A stretch of 64,000 bases of DNA from Hymenobacter sp. PAMC 26628. GTDB lineage: Bacteria > Bacteroidota > Bacteroidia > Cytophagales > Hymenobacteraceae. Positions 17,042-25,510 of this stretch are shown piece after piece. A program made the translations under genes and the position numbers. The notes below the pieces were generated by a model that saw only the letters and a program-made list of their open reading frames with translations, was not told where the DNA came from and made no database searches. The stretch's first letter is position 1; each line of letters opens with the position of its first letter. Location: NCBI RefSeq assembly GCF_001562275.1, contig NZ_CP014304.1:3286001-3350000 (forward strand), written 5' to 3'.

Positions 17042-18748
17042 ATGCACACCCTGCACCAAGCCAACATTGGCGTGCACATTTTCTTCGGCACCCTGGCGCT
17101 GCTGGTGGGGCTGGGGCCCCTGCTGGCGGCCAAGGGTGGGGCGCGGCACCGGCGGCTGGGGCGCTGGTTTCTGGGGCTGTCGGCCGTGGTGCTGGCGTCG
17201 GCGGTGCTGGGGCTGGCCGTGTTCAACTTCCGGCCGTTTCTCACCGTGATTGTGCTGCTGAGCGTGTACCAAGCCTATTCGGGCTACCGGGTGCTGCGCA
17301 TCCAGGCCAGCGGGCCGGCCTGGCACGACGGGCTGGTGGCGGGGGCCTTCGGCCTGGGGGGCCTGGCGTTTCTGGCGTGGCTGCCGCACATCCGGCTGGT
17401 GTGGTCGCCGGTGGTGATGTACAGCACGCTGGGGGTGCTGCTGGCCACCACGGCCTACGACCTGGCGCGCCCCGCGTGGCGGCCGCAGTGGCTGCGCGGG
17501 GCCTGGCGCTACGAGCACATTTGGAAGATGGTGAGCACGTACACGGCGCTGCTGTCGGCCTTCACGGGCACAGTGCTGGCGGGCTACCAGCCCTACAGCC
17601 AGTTTTTGCCGTCGGTGCTGGGCACAGCGGTGGCGCTGGCCTTCATGGCGCACACCTACTACCGCAGCCGGCCGCCCCGCCCCGCTCGGCCCGTGCCGGC
17701 GGCGGGGCCGGCCCCCGCACTCGCCTTGCCCCTCCGCGACCGCCGCCTGGTGCTGGGCGGGTTCGTGCTCATCAGCCTGGTAATGGCGCTGGGCAGCGGC
17801 AAGTGGGCCTTTCAGTCGGCTGCGCACTTCGGCATTACCTGGGGCTGCTCGCTGCTGTACACGCTGGTGCTGGGCCTGGGCAACCGCGAAATTTGGCGGC
17901 AGCTGCAACGGCGCTACCCGCACGTGGCCCAAACGCGCCGGCGGCTCTGGTACCTGGGATTGGGCAGCGCGGCCTACACCAGCGTGGCCACAGTGGCCAT
18001 TACGCTGGGCCTGGCCCGGGCGGGAGCGGGCGTCAACGCCTCGCCGCAGGCGCTGCTGCTCATCGCAGCCATCAACTTGGTACCCACGCTGGTGGGGCAG
18101 CTCATTTACGAAAGCCGCCACTCGTTTCAGCAATGGCAGGAAAACCAGCACCGCGCCGACCAGCTGGCCCAGGCCCAAACCCAGGCCCAGCTCGACGCCC
18201 TGGCCCAGCAGCTCGACCCGCACTTTCTCTTCAATTCCCTCAACACCCTGGCCGCCCTCATCGAGCCCGCCAACGCCCCCGCCCAACAGTACCTGGAGGG
18301 CCTGGCCGACGTGTACCGCTACGTGCTGCTGAGCCACGACCGCCCCACCGTGCCGCTGGCCGAGGAGCTGGCCTTCGTGCGCACCTACGTGGCGCTGCAA
18401 AAAGTGCGGTTCCGGGAAAACGTGCGGGTGCGCTACGACGTGCCGCCCGGGGCCCTGGCCCGCCGCGTGGCCCCGCTCAGCGTGCAGCTGCTGGTAGAAA
18501 ACGCCCTGAAGCACAACGAGGCCTCGCAGGCCCGCCCGCTGCACCTGCGCCTGGTAGCAGACGCCGCCGCCGGGGCCCTGCGCGTGGAAAACACCTGGCA
18601 GCCCCGCCCCGCCGGCCTGGCCCCCGGCACCGGCCTGGGCCTGGCCAACGTGCGCCGCCGCTACGCCCTGCTGGGGGCCCCGCAGCCGGTGGAAGTTGCG
18701 CAGGAAGGCGGCACTTTTGCCGTGACGCTGCCGCTGCTGGAGGAATGA
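17042..18748 (+). CDS. LytS-type sensor histidine kinase with DUF2306-like membrane domain
   Basis: This 568-residue protein has two membrane regions. Residues 1-205 form a multi-helix unit (HTLHQANIGVHIFFGTLALL, later WRYEHIWKMVSTYTALLSAF) that resembles DUF2306-type membrane domains. Residues 235-365 form a second four-helix block, followed by a short coiled coil (NQHRADQLAQAQTQAQLDAL). The kinase core is of the PF06580 type, with the phospho-accepting histidine in QLDPHFLFNSLNTL near 399 and the ATP-binding end in GTGLGLANVRRRY. It signals to the LytTR regulator 84 bp downstream. The sensed signal is unknown. Confidence 0.9.
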   Translation: MHTLHQANIGVHIFFGTLALLVGLGPLLAAKGGARHRRLGRWFLGLSAVVLASAVLGLAVFNFRPFLTVIVLLSVYQAYSGYRVLRIQASGPAWHDGLVAGAFGLGGLAFLAWLPHIRLVWSPVVMYSTLGVLLATTAYDLARPAWRPQWLRGAWRYEHIWKMVSTYTALLSAFTGTVLAGYQPYSQFLPSVLGTAVALAFMAHTYYRSRPPRPARPVPAAGPAPALALPLRDRRLVLGGFVLISLVMALGSGKWAFQSAAHFGITWGCSLLYTLVLGLGNREIWRQLQRRYPHVAQTRRRLWYLGLGSAAYTSVATVAITLGLARAGAGVNASPQALLLIAAINLVPTLVGQLIYESRHSFQQWQENQHRADQLAQAQTQAQLDALAQQLDPHFLFNSLNTLAALIEPANAPAQQYLEGLADVYRYVLLSHDRPTVPLAEELAFVRTYVALQKVRFRENVRVRYDVPPGALARRVAPLSVQLLVENALKHNEASQARPLHLRLVADAAAGALRVENTWQPRPAGLAPGTGLGLANVRRRYALLGAPQPVEVAQEGGTFAVTLPLLEE

Positions 18749-18832
18749 AGGTAGGTGGCACGAGGTTTTCCTAAACGTTTGTTCCAGCTTACCCGCCTAT
18801 CCTTCTACCCCCATACGCTCCTACCCTACCCC

Positions 18833-19603
18833 TTGACCGTTCTCATCCTCGAAGACGAGTACCCTGCCGCCGAGCGCCTCCAGCGGCTGCTGGCCCAGGC
18901 CGCGCCCGGGGCCCAGGTGCTGGCCGTGCTCGACACCGTGGCCGGGGCCCTGGCCTGGCTGGGGGCCCACCCCGCGCCCGGCCTCATCCTCAGCGACATC
19001 CAGCTGGCCGACGGCCTCAGCCTCGACGTGTTTGCCCAAACCCTGGTGCGCAGCCCGGTCATTTTCACCACCGCCTACGACCAGTACGCCCTGCAAGCCT
19101 TCCGCGCCAACGGCATCGATTACCTCTTAAAACCCCTGAAGCTAGCCGAGCTGCAGGCCGCCTTGGCCAAGCTGCCCGCGGGGCCTGCCGAGGCGGCGGC
19201 CGGGGCCCCGGCGTCTTTCAACATCGAGCGCCTGCTCGACGCCCTGCCCCGCCCCCAGCGGCCCCACAAAACGCGGTTTCTGGTGCGCCAGGGCGAAACC
19301 CTGCTGCCCCTGCCCACCGCCGACGTGGCTTGGTGCCAAAGCCGCCACGACACCACCACGCTGGCCACCCACGACGGCCGCCGCTTCGTGGTGGACTACA
19401 CGCTGGAGCAGCTCGAAATGCTGCTCGACCCGGCCCAGTTTTGCCGGCTCAACCGCCAGCTCATTGCCCAGCTGCCGGCCGTGCGCCGGCTGGTGCCCCA
19501 CTTCGGCGGCAAGCTGCTGGTGGCCCTGCACCCCGCCCCCACCGACGAAATTGTGGTGAGCAAGGAGCGCGCCGGGGCCATCAAAAGCTGGCTTGAGGGC
19601 TGA
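18833..19603 (+). CDS. LytTR-family response regulator
   Basis: The receiver domain begins at LTVLILEDEYPAAERL, so I take the TTG at 18833 as start. The frame is open upstream to 18755 but that part does not look like a receiver. The phospho-acceptor aspartate lies in LILSDIQLADGL near residue 60, and the switch region is IFTTAYDQYALQAF, then DYLLKPL. The LytTR DNA-binding domain fills the C-terminal third (KTRFLVRQGETLLPL, then GRRFVVDYTLEQLE). It pairs with the upstream LytS-type kinase. It is clearly paralogous to the minus-strand regulator at 20274-21080. Confidence 0.9.
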   Translation: MTVLILEDEYPAAERLQRLLAQAAPGAQVLAVLDTVAGALAWLGAHPAPGLILSDIQLADGLSLDVFAQTLVRSPVIFTTAYDQYALQAFRANGIDYLLKPLKLAELQAALAKLPAGPAEAAAGAPASFNIERLLDALPRPQRPHKTRFLVRQGETLLPLPTADVAWCQSRHDTTTLATHDGRRFVVDYTLEQLEMLLDPAQFCRLNRQLIAQLPAVRRLVPHFGGKLLVALHPAPTDEIVVSKERAGAIKSWLEG

Positions 19604-19654
19604 GCCCGGGGCCCATTTCCTACGTACCTTGTCCCTTCACTCGCCCCGGTTTTT

Positions 19655-20236
19655 ATGGACGTCATCAAGCTTAAAACCCCGGTACTGGACCGCCTCACGG
19701 ACGCGGAGTTTTACGAGTTCTGCCAGGACCACCGTGACTTGCGCATTGAGCGCGACGCGACCCACCAAATCACTATTAGGCCCCCCGCCAGCTCTGAAAC
19801 CGGTTCTTTTAACAGCGAATTGATTTCTGACCTGGTCATCTGGAACCGCCAGCATAAGCTGGGAAAAACCTTCGATTCGTCGGCTGGCTTCACCCTTTCC
19901 ACCGGGGCCATGCTGTCGCCCGACGCCAGCTGGGTGGCCCAGGCGCGCTGGGACGCGCTGGCGGCCGACGACCGGCGCGGCTTCGCCCGCCTCTGCCCCG
20001 ATTTTGTGGCCGAGCTGCTCTCGCCCTCCGACCGCCTCACCGACACGATGCGCAAAATGGAGCACTGGCTCGGAGCAGGGGCCCGGCTGGGCTGGCTGCT
20101 GGCCCCGGCCAGCGAAACGGTGTTCATCTTTGTGCCCGGCCAGCCCGTGCGTACCATCCAGGGCTTCGACCAGCTGCTGAGCGGCGAGCCTGTGCTGCCA
20201 GGTTTTGCCCTGGAGCTGCGCCGGCTGCGATACTAG
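19655..20236 (+). CDS. Uma2 family (DUF820) PD-(D/E)XK nuclease-like protein
   Basis: The 193 residues follow the Uma2 pattern: LTDAEFYEFCQDHRDLRIE at the N-terminus, GSFNSELISDLVIWN in the middle, then the nuclease core TGAMLSPDASWVAQARWDAL with the catalytic aspartate and CPDFVAELLSPSDRLTDTM with the E-x-x-S pattern. LGWLLAPASETVFIF completes the fold. Uma2 proteins are abundant in cyanobacteria and Bacteroidota and many are thought to be mobile, but their cellular role is not settled. The gene sits between two LytTR systems and ends 38 bp before the convergent regulator gene. Confidence 0.85.
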   Translation: MDVIKLKTPVLDRLTDAEFYEFCQDHRDLRIERDATHQITIRPPASSETGSFNSELISDLVIWNRQHKLGKTFDSSAGFTLSTGAMLSPDASWVAQARWDALAADDRRGFARLCPDFVAELLSPSDRLTDTMRKMEHWLGAGARLGWLLAPASETVFIFVPGQPVRTIQGFDQLLSGEPVLPGFALELRRLRY

Positions 20237-20273
20237 CCATAGTCCCTATTTTCAAGCGGGGGCCCCAACGATG

Positions 20274-21080
20274 CTACCTATCCAGCCAGCTTTTGAACAG
20301 GTTTACTTTTTCGCGGCTCACCAGCACCTGGGCGTCGGGGGCGGCGGGTTTTAGCACGGTTTGCAGGCGCGAGTTGGTGTAGTGGATGATGTCGTGGATG
20401 GCGGCCTGCTGGGCCAGGTAGGCGCGGTTGAGGCGGAAGAACTGGCCCGGGTCGAGCAGGGCTTCGAGCTGCTCCATTGTGTAGTCCACCACGTACTTGC
20501 GGCCCTCGGCGGTTTGGAGGAAGGTGGCTTTTTCGAGGCTGAAAAAGTATGCTACTTGTTCGATGGGCACCACCTTGAGGTGCTCGCCCACCCGCACCAC
20601 GAACTGCGTTTTGTAACTGGCCGCGGGCGCGGGCTGGCGCAGCTGCTGCACCAACTGGGCCAGGGCGGCGGCGTCGAGCAGTGGCGCGGCGGCGGGCGCG
20701 GGGGCCCCGGCGGCGGGCGGGGCCAGGCGCTGGCGCAGCTTGGCCACGGCGCCGCGCAGCTCTTCCTCGTCGATGGGCTTGAGCAGGTAGTCCACGCTGT
20801 TTACCTTGAAGGCGCGCAGGGCGTACTGGTCGTAGGCGGTGGTGAAGATGACGGGGCACGTCACGGCCACCTGCTCGAAGAGCTCGAAGCTGAGGCCGTC
20901 GGCCAGGTGAATGTCGAGGAAGAGCACGTCGGGCGCGGGGCCGGCTTGCAGCAGGGCCACGGCCTGCGCCACCGACTCGGCGGGCCCCAGAATCTCGAAC
21001 GGCTCGGGCAGTTTATGGAGCAGCGCGGCCAGGCGGCGGGCGGCCAGCGGCTCGTCCTCAACGAGTAAAGCGCGGAGCAT
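20274..21080 (-). CDS. LytTR-family response regulator
   Basis: This 268-residue regulator has a receiver domain (MLRALLVEDEPLAARRLAAL, phospho-aspartate in VLFLDIHLADGLSF near 56, DYLLKPIDEEEL near 105). An Ala/Pro linker and a C-terminal LytTR DNA-binding domain (KTQFVVRVGEHLKVVPI, then GRKYVVDYTMEQLEALLD) follow. It shares IFTTAYDQYAL and the LytTR core with the plus-strand regulator at 18833, so the two arose by duplication. The cognate kinase lies 93 bp upstream in the same direction. Confidence 0.92.
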   Translation of the reverse strand: MLRALLVEDEPLAARRLAALLHKLPEPFEILGPAESVAQAVALLQAGPAPDVLFLDIHLADGLSFELFEQVAVTCPVIFTTAYDQYALRAFKVNSVDYLLKPIDEEELRGAVAKLRQRLAPPAAGAPAPAAAPLLDAAALAQLVQQLRQPAPAASYKTQFVVRVGEHLKVVPIEQVAYFFSLEKATFLQTAEGRKYVVDYTMEQLEALLDPGQFFRLNRAYLAQQAAIHDIIHYTNSRLQTVLKPAAPDAQVLVSREKVNLFKSWLDR

Positions 21081-21173
21081 GAATTAGGGAAATGTGGAAA
21101 TGTGCGAAGGTGAAAATGAAGCGGTTTAGCAAATGGGTTGACGGTCAATAAGCTTCCCCAATACTCCACTTTC

Positions 21174-22343
21174 TCACAGCTTTAAGAGCGGCAAGGTTAC
21201 AACGAACTCCTCGCCCACGGGGCCCGCCGCCACGGGCCGGTCGGTGAGGAAGGCGTAGCGGGCGCGCAGGTTTTCGAGGCCCCGGCCCGAGGCCTCGCCG
21301 GGGGCCAGGCGGCGGGGGCGCAGGGCGTTGCGCACAGTGAGGGTGGCGGCGGCCGCGTCCACGGCCACGCGCAGGCGCAGGGGGTCGGCCTGGTAGGCGG
21401 TGTTGTGCTTGAGGGCGTTTTCGAGCAGCAGCTGCAAGGCCAGCGGCGGCAAATACAGGCCGGATAGGGCCCCAGCGGGCGGCACGGCTAGCTCCACTTG
21501 CAGGGCCTCGTCGAGGCGGGTTTTCTGTAGGAACACGTAGGCCTCGGCGAAGGCCAGCTCCTCGGCCAGCGGCACCAGCTCCTGGCTTTGGCTGTCGAGC
21601 ACGTAGCGGTACACGCTGCTGAGCTGCCGGATGAAGCGCACGGCGCGGGCTGGGTTGTGCTCTTCTACTAAGCTGGTGAGGGCGTTGAGCGAGTTGAAGA
21701 GAAAGTGCGGATCGACCTGCCGGCGCAGGCTGTCGAGCCGGGCCACGGCCGACTCTTTCTCCAGCCGCTCGGCCCGCACGGTGGCCTCGCGCCAGGCCAG
21801 CAGGAACGAGCGCGAGTGCAAAAACAAGGAGATGACCACCGTTGCCAGCAGCGGAAAAGCCAACTGCGCCAAGAAGCCGTGCCGCAAGGTGTAGCCCAGC
21901 GGGCGGTGCCACAGCAGCACCGAAAACCCCTCGCTCACGGCCACGATGACCAGCAGCGACGCCAGAAACGAGGCCCCTACTGTGAGCAGCAGCCGGCGGA
22001 TGGGGTTCGTTTCCCAACCCACCCGGATGTTGAGCAGGTCCACGGTGTAGCCGTTGGCCAGCCACAGCCCCGTGCAGTAGCTGAACGAGTAGGCCAGCGA
22101 GATGGCGTAGCCCGTGAAATCGCGCCAGGGCGGCGGCGCGTAGAGCAGCGCCACCAGGACGTTGCCGAGGGCAATCCAGCCCAGCTGCCGCCAGAACGTC
22201 TGCAGCTGCGAGCTGCCCTTGGGCAAGGCCCCTTTCGCCGCAGCCCGCGGGGCGCGGGTCCGGTCGGCCAGGGCAAAAGGCGGGGGCAAGGCGGGCGGCA
22301 GGGGCGAAGGCACGGCGGGCGGGGCAACGAGGGAGTGGGCCAT
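21174..22343 (-). CDS. LytS-type sensor histidine kinase
   Basis: This 389-residue kinase has a Pro/Ala-rich cytoplasmic N-terminus and four predicted membrane helices between about 55 and 195 (for example LGNVLVALLYAPPPWRDF and LLLTVGASFLASLLVIVAV). A short coiled linker follows (ATVRAERLEKESAVARLDSL). The PF06580 core has its phospho-histidine in RRQVDPHFLFNSLNAL near 221, and the ATP-binding part includes LLENALKHN and SGRGLENLRARYAF. It transmits to the LytTR regulator downstream. No periplasmic sensor domain is seen, so the signal is likely membrane-borne. Confidence 0.9.
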   Translation of the reverse strand: MAHSLVAPPAVPSPLPPALPPPFALADRTRAPRAAAKGALPKGSSQLQTFWRQLGWIALGNVLVALLYAPPPWRDFTGYAISLAYSFSYCTGLWLANGYTVDLLNIRVGWETNPIRRLLLTVGASFLASLLVIVAVSEGFSVLLWHRPLGYTLRHGFLAQLAFPLLATVVISLFLHSRSFLLAWREATVRAERLEKESAVARLDSLRRQVDPHFLFNSLNALTSLVEEHNPARAVRFIRQLSSVYRYVLDSQSQELVPLAEELAFAEAYVFLQKTRLDEALQVELAVPPAGALSGLYLPPLALQLLLENALKHNTAYQADPLRLRVAVDAAAATLTVRNALRPRRLAPGEASGRGLENLRARYAFLTDRPVAAGPVGEEFVVTLPLLKL

Positions 22344-22400
22344 AAAAATAGCGGCGGGTGATGCAAAGGGAACGGGCGGGGGCCCCTGGGGGCCCCGCCG

Positions 22401-23108
22401 TTACTTGCTAGCCTGGGCGGGCGCGCCGTACTCTTTCAGGCGGGCCAGTACCTGGCGCTGGCCCCAGGTGGGCGCCAGGGCGGTGGCGGGCTTGAATGCT
22501 GCAAACTTGGCCTGGGCGGTTTCGAACATCGGGCGGGCCGCGGCGGCGCCCCCGCCGTACTCCGACGGCATGTGGTACAGGCTGTTGGCGGCAATCAGGT
22601 ACGGGCGGGGGTTGGCGGGGTTCAGGGCCTTGGCCTGGGCCACGGCGGCGTCGGCCAGCTCCGAGTACTGCTGGCCGCGCTCCATGGGCGACACCATCAG
22701 CCGGGCCTGGTACACGTAGGCTTGCAGGGCGAGCAGCTCCGATTCGTCGCCCTTCAGCTGGTGGGCCTGGCCCAGGGCCTTCTCGGCCTGGTCGAGGGTA
22801 TTGTCTTTGGCCGTGGCGTTGTCCTGGCTCCCAAACGTACTGATGACCAAGGCGTAGGCCTGGTAGTAGCGGGGCAGCCAGTCGGTGGGGGCGGCGGCGG
22901 CGGCGCGCTCCATCTTGGCCGCCCCAGCTTGCAGCACGGCCGGGTCGCCGGTGCTCGTGAGCTCGGCAATGGCCTGGCCCATCGATTCGGCGTAGCCCGC
23001 AGGCGCGGCGGCCGTAGCGGCGGGTTTGGCGGGGGCCCCGGCTTTGGGTTGGGCGGTGGCGGCGAGGGCAAGAGCGGCGAGAACGAGGGTGAACAGCGAC
23101 TTTTTCAT
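22401..23108 (-). CDS. Exported TPR-like helical protein
   Basis: I take the ATG at 23108, giving 235 residues with a signal peptide (MKKSLFTLVLAALALAATAQ). The mature part is alpha-helical with tetratricopeptide-like pairs (LPRYYQAYALVISTFGSQDN, KALGQAHQLKGDESELLALQ, AVAQAKALNPANPRPYLIAA). Such periplasmic helical-repeat proteins usually mediate protein contacts. No enzyme motif is visible. Its start is preceded by a segment (23153-23220) similar to one upstream of the TonB receptor at 25511-27736, suggesting shared regulation or a duplicated upstream region. Confidence 0.8.
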   Translation of the reverse strand: MKKSLFTLVLAALALAATAQPKAGAPAKPAATAAAPAGYAESMGQAIAELTSTGDPAVLQAGAAKMERAAAAAPTDWLPRYYQAYALVISTFGSQDNATAKDNTLDQAEKALGQAHQLKGDESELLALQAYVYQARLMVSPMERGQQYSELADAAVAQAKALNPANPRPYLIAANSLYHMPSEYGGGAAAARPMFETAQAKFAAFKPATALAPTWGQRQVLARLKEYGAPAQASK

Positions 23109-23268
23109 GGCGGGGGGTTGGGGTGAAAAGGAGGTTGGGGGCGTTGATGATTCAAAAGTGGCCGCCCGGCCCGGGGCCCCCAAACGGTTGTTCCCGAAGC
23201 GTCGTTTGGAGCGGACGAACCGGCGGAATTGGGCCCCGGCGTTTGGCGGCTGGTGGGCGGGCCATGAA

Positions 23269-23297
23269 AAAGGCCGCCCCGGTACGGAGCGGCCTTT
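23269..23297 (-). terminator. Intrinsic terminator after the RloAB operon
   Basis: A 9-bp stem (AAAGGCCGC with GCGGCCTTT) and 11-nt loop are followed on the minus strand by further T residues (TTTTTCATGG). It lies about 65 bp past the RloB stop and should end that operon's transcript. Confidence 0.75.
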
Positions 23298-23360
23298 GGA
23301 AGTAGCATGATGCCAGTTGCTAATCAGCTTGAAAGCGGATGTGCACCAGCAAACTTGTAT

Positions 23361-24113
23361 CTACCGGGCGAGAAAATGCTGCTGCAATACCTCAACTAGC
23401 TGATAAACTTGTGTCGTTGACTCCTGATAAGCTGGCTCGGTGCCTTCTTCGGCCCACCGACTGGCAATGGCGCGGGCGCGGCGTACGGCCACTGCACGGC
23501 GCGAGAGGTGGCCGGGACGGGCGGCCGGGTCATCGGCTTCCAACAAATCGAACAATTGCCGGCTCACGTGTTTGCCTTTACCAGGGTTGTAGCTAACGCG
23601 AGGATCAGCTGTTGTTATGAGTTTCTGGACTTGTTTGCCACAAGCAATGCGAGACAGGTTATTGCCTTGATGATCGGTAAAATGCAGCAGAAACCAAAAT
23701 TCAAAGGCCTGATTCGAATATGCTACTTCTACGCCATTATCCCTGGCCCTCTGGATAGCTGCGTGGAAAGGGCCTGGCTCTGTGTCGTCCTTGTCAAACA
23801 CGCACCATACCTGCTGGTAGGGCTGTTTATTTCGTTCAGCTTCCTGGCGCAATTCCAAGGCGTATTGCACCAGCTTTTCAGGGTCATAGGCCTGCCCCAC
23901 CGCCTTTATATCGGCCGTAGCCAGTTCGAAATGCTCGAAGTATTCTACCTCTGTAACGGTGCCTTGGCGCAAGATGAGCAGCACTGGGTTTTCCTCCCGT
24001 GTAGGAGCGGCCCGCCGCAGCAATGGGGCCTGTTGGCGGCGCGCTTTATCAGCTTGAACCTTGGCCCGGTGTACCTCGCGCGCCTCTGCTTCACGCTGCT
24101 GCTTGGTGCTCAT
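23361..24113 (-). CDS. rloB: RloB-family protein of an AbiL-like defence pair
   Basis: This 250-residue protein has a charged N-terminal helix and an RloB core. GTVTEVEYFEHF at 51-62 corresponds to the usual G-x-x-T-E-x-x-Y-F motif, CVFDKDD at 104-110 supplies acidic residues, and SNQAFEFWFLLHF lies at 133-145. RloB carries a TOPRIM-like fold and is the likely effector nuclease of RloA/RloB and AbiL abortive-infection modules. Its ATG overlaps the RloA stop by four bases, so the two are translationally coupled. GC is clearly lower than in flanking genes, in keeping with horizontal transfer. Confidence 0.85.
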   Translation of the reverse strand: MSTKQQREAEAREVHRAKVQADKARRQQAPLLRRAAPTREENPVLLILRQGTVTEVEYFEHFELATADIKAVGQAYDPEKLVQYALELRQEAERNKQPYQQVWCVFDKDDTEPGPFHAAIQRARDNGVEVAYSNQAFEFWFLLHFTDHQGNNLSRIACGKQVQKLITTADPRVSYNPGKGKHVSRQLFDLLEADDPAARPGHLSRRAVAVRRARAIASRWAEEGTEPAYQESTTQVYQLVEVLQQHFLAR

Positions 24114-25441
24114 TGGGCCGGCTCAGCTTCGGAAGCAACATCCGATTTGGGCAGGGCATTAAAATTGCCCAAGTAGGGCACGGCCCCATACTTGCCGCGC
24201 ACATAATTAGCTTCAAAATCGTCATCTTTTTTTACAACGTCAGTTTTGAAGTCGGCCAACGAATAGAGCGTGGCTTCGCCATAACGGTTTTTCTCCGTGA
24301 ACCAGATTTGGTCGCGGCGGAAATTACCCGAAGCTAGCAGATTGGTATCGTGCGTATTGAATAGCAGTTGGGCGTTGTTTGGATTTGTGGTTTTAGAATT
24401 GAAAAGCTGGACAATTTTCGATATTAGGTTGGGATGTAGCCGTGCGTCCATTTCATCTACTACCAATACGTGGCCTTGATCAATGGCAGAAAGTACTGGA
24501 CCAGCAAGGACTAACATTTTTTGCGTTCCAGCAGATTCATCTAACTGCAAAGAAAACTCCACAGGTTCGGCGGGCTCACGGGCATCGTTGTAAGCTCGGT
24601 GCAGGGTTTTTGCGTTGGCGTGTTGTTGTATCGACCAGTTTCTTAAATTTTCTGCACTTTCGGTTGGTTTCGTATTTCGCTGAATGGGAAGATCTTGTTC
24701 CTCTTCCTGAACATGATCAATATCTAAGTCAGCATCTCTCAAGAAATCTAGGATGTGCTGCTTCCTATCAGGATAGCGTAATAATATGAATGTTAATGCG
24801 CCTTCCCAAGCCTCATCGCGCCCAGAAAGAACAACGAGTTGGTTGAACCATTCCAAGATGGCTGTAGCTCGTGGTTGATTGAATTGTGCTGCTACTGATA
24901 GCAACAGAGCATTTTCGCGTACAGCAGCGTTTTTTACTAATTCGCCCACGATACCTCCAAATCGTCGCGGATGATGCGTAATTTCCTGTTCAGTTCGATA
25001 GAATAATTCTATCTCTGGTTTATTTCGTATACCCTTCTCAGTGCGTGTAAAAAGCCATTCTGCTCTAACTTTTGCAGATGTTACTTCAAAACCGTACCGG
25101 TAAAGAGCATTTTGATGCACGAATTGAATTTCAAACTCAGAAGTATCTTGTACCGAATCCGGATTTAATTTGAATGGCTCTACTTGAGTTGATTCTCCAG
25201 CCTGTCCATTTTTAGACGAGCTTCGCACAAACCAGCGCATATATTCTAGTACGTCCACTAGCTTACTTTTACCACTAGCGTTGGCTCCATATACCACCGC
25301 ACTTTTTAATAGCCGTAGCCCAAAGGCTGGCAAATCCACGACGTTATCTTCCTCGCGGGTTTTATCGGGCGATGCTACTAGGCTCCACTCCACCCGCTCA
25401 CGGAATGTGCGGAAGTTTCGCACACTGAAACTGATTAACAT
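24110..25441 (-). CDS. rloA: RloA-like AAA ATPase of an AbiL-like defence pair
   Basis: This 443-residue SMC/OLD-type ATPase begins MLISFSVRNFRTFRERVEWS, as usual for this group. It has Walker A GANASGKSK at 52-60 and a C-terminal lobe with signature LDESAGTQKMLVLAGPVL and Walker B HVLVVDEMDARLHPN. The later IVQLFNSK and FNTHDTNLL give the D-loop and H-loop region. RloA senses or regulates while RloB acts, in a two-gene anti-phage system known as RloAB or AbiL. The sequence is AT-rich relative to the genome, which suggests acquisition. The anti-phage role is inferred from gene pairing. Confidence 0.87.
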   Translation of the reverse strand: MLISFSVRNFRTFRERVEWSLVASPDKTREEDNVVDLPAFGLRLLKSAVVYGANASGKSKLVDVLEYMRWFVRSSSKNGQAGESTQVEPFKLNPDSVQDTSEFEIQFVHQNALYRYGFEVTSAKVRAEWLFTRTEKGIRNKPEIELFYRTEQEITHHPRRFGGIVGELVKNAAVRENALLLSVAAQFNQPRATAILEWFNQLVVLSGRDEAWEGALTFILLRYPDRKQHILDFLRDADLDIDHVQEEEQDLPIQRNTKPTESAENLRNWSIQQHANAKTLHRAYNDAREPAEPVEFSLQLDESAGTQKMLVLAGPVLSAIDQGHVLVVDEMDARLHPNLISKIVQLFNSKTTNPNNAQLLFNTHDTNLLASGNFRRDQIWFTEKNRYGEATLYSLADFKTDVVKKDDDFEANYVRGKYGAVPYLGNFNALPKSDVASEAEPAQ

Positions 25442-25510
25442 AAGCTGGGTTTTTGAAGCGAACAGCCCAAAAGTAAGCGCTGTTTATTCAAAATATGAAA
25501 CCCATCTGCA

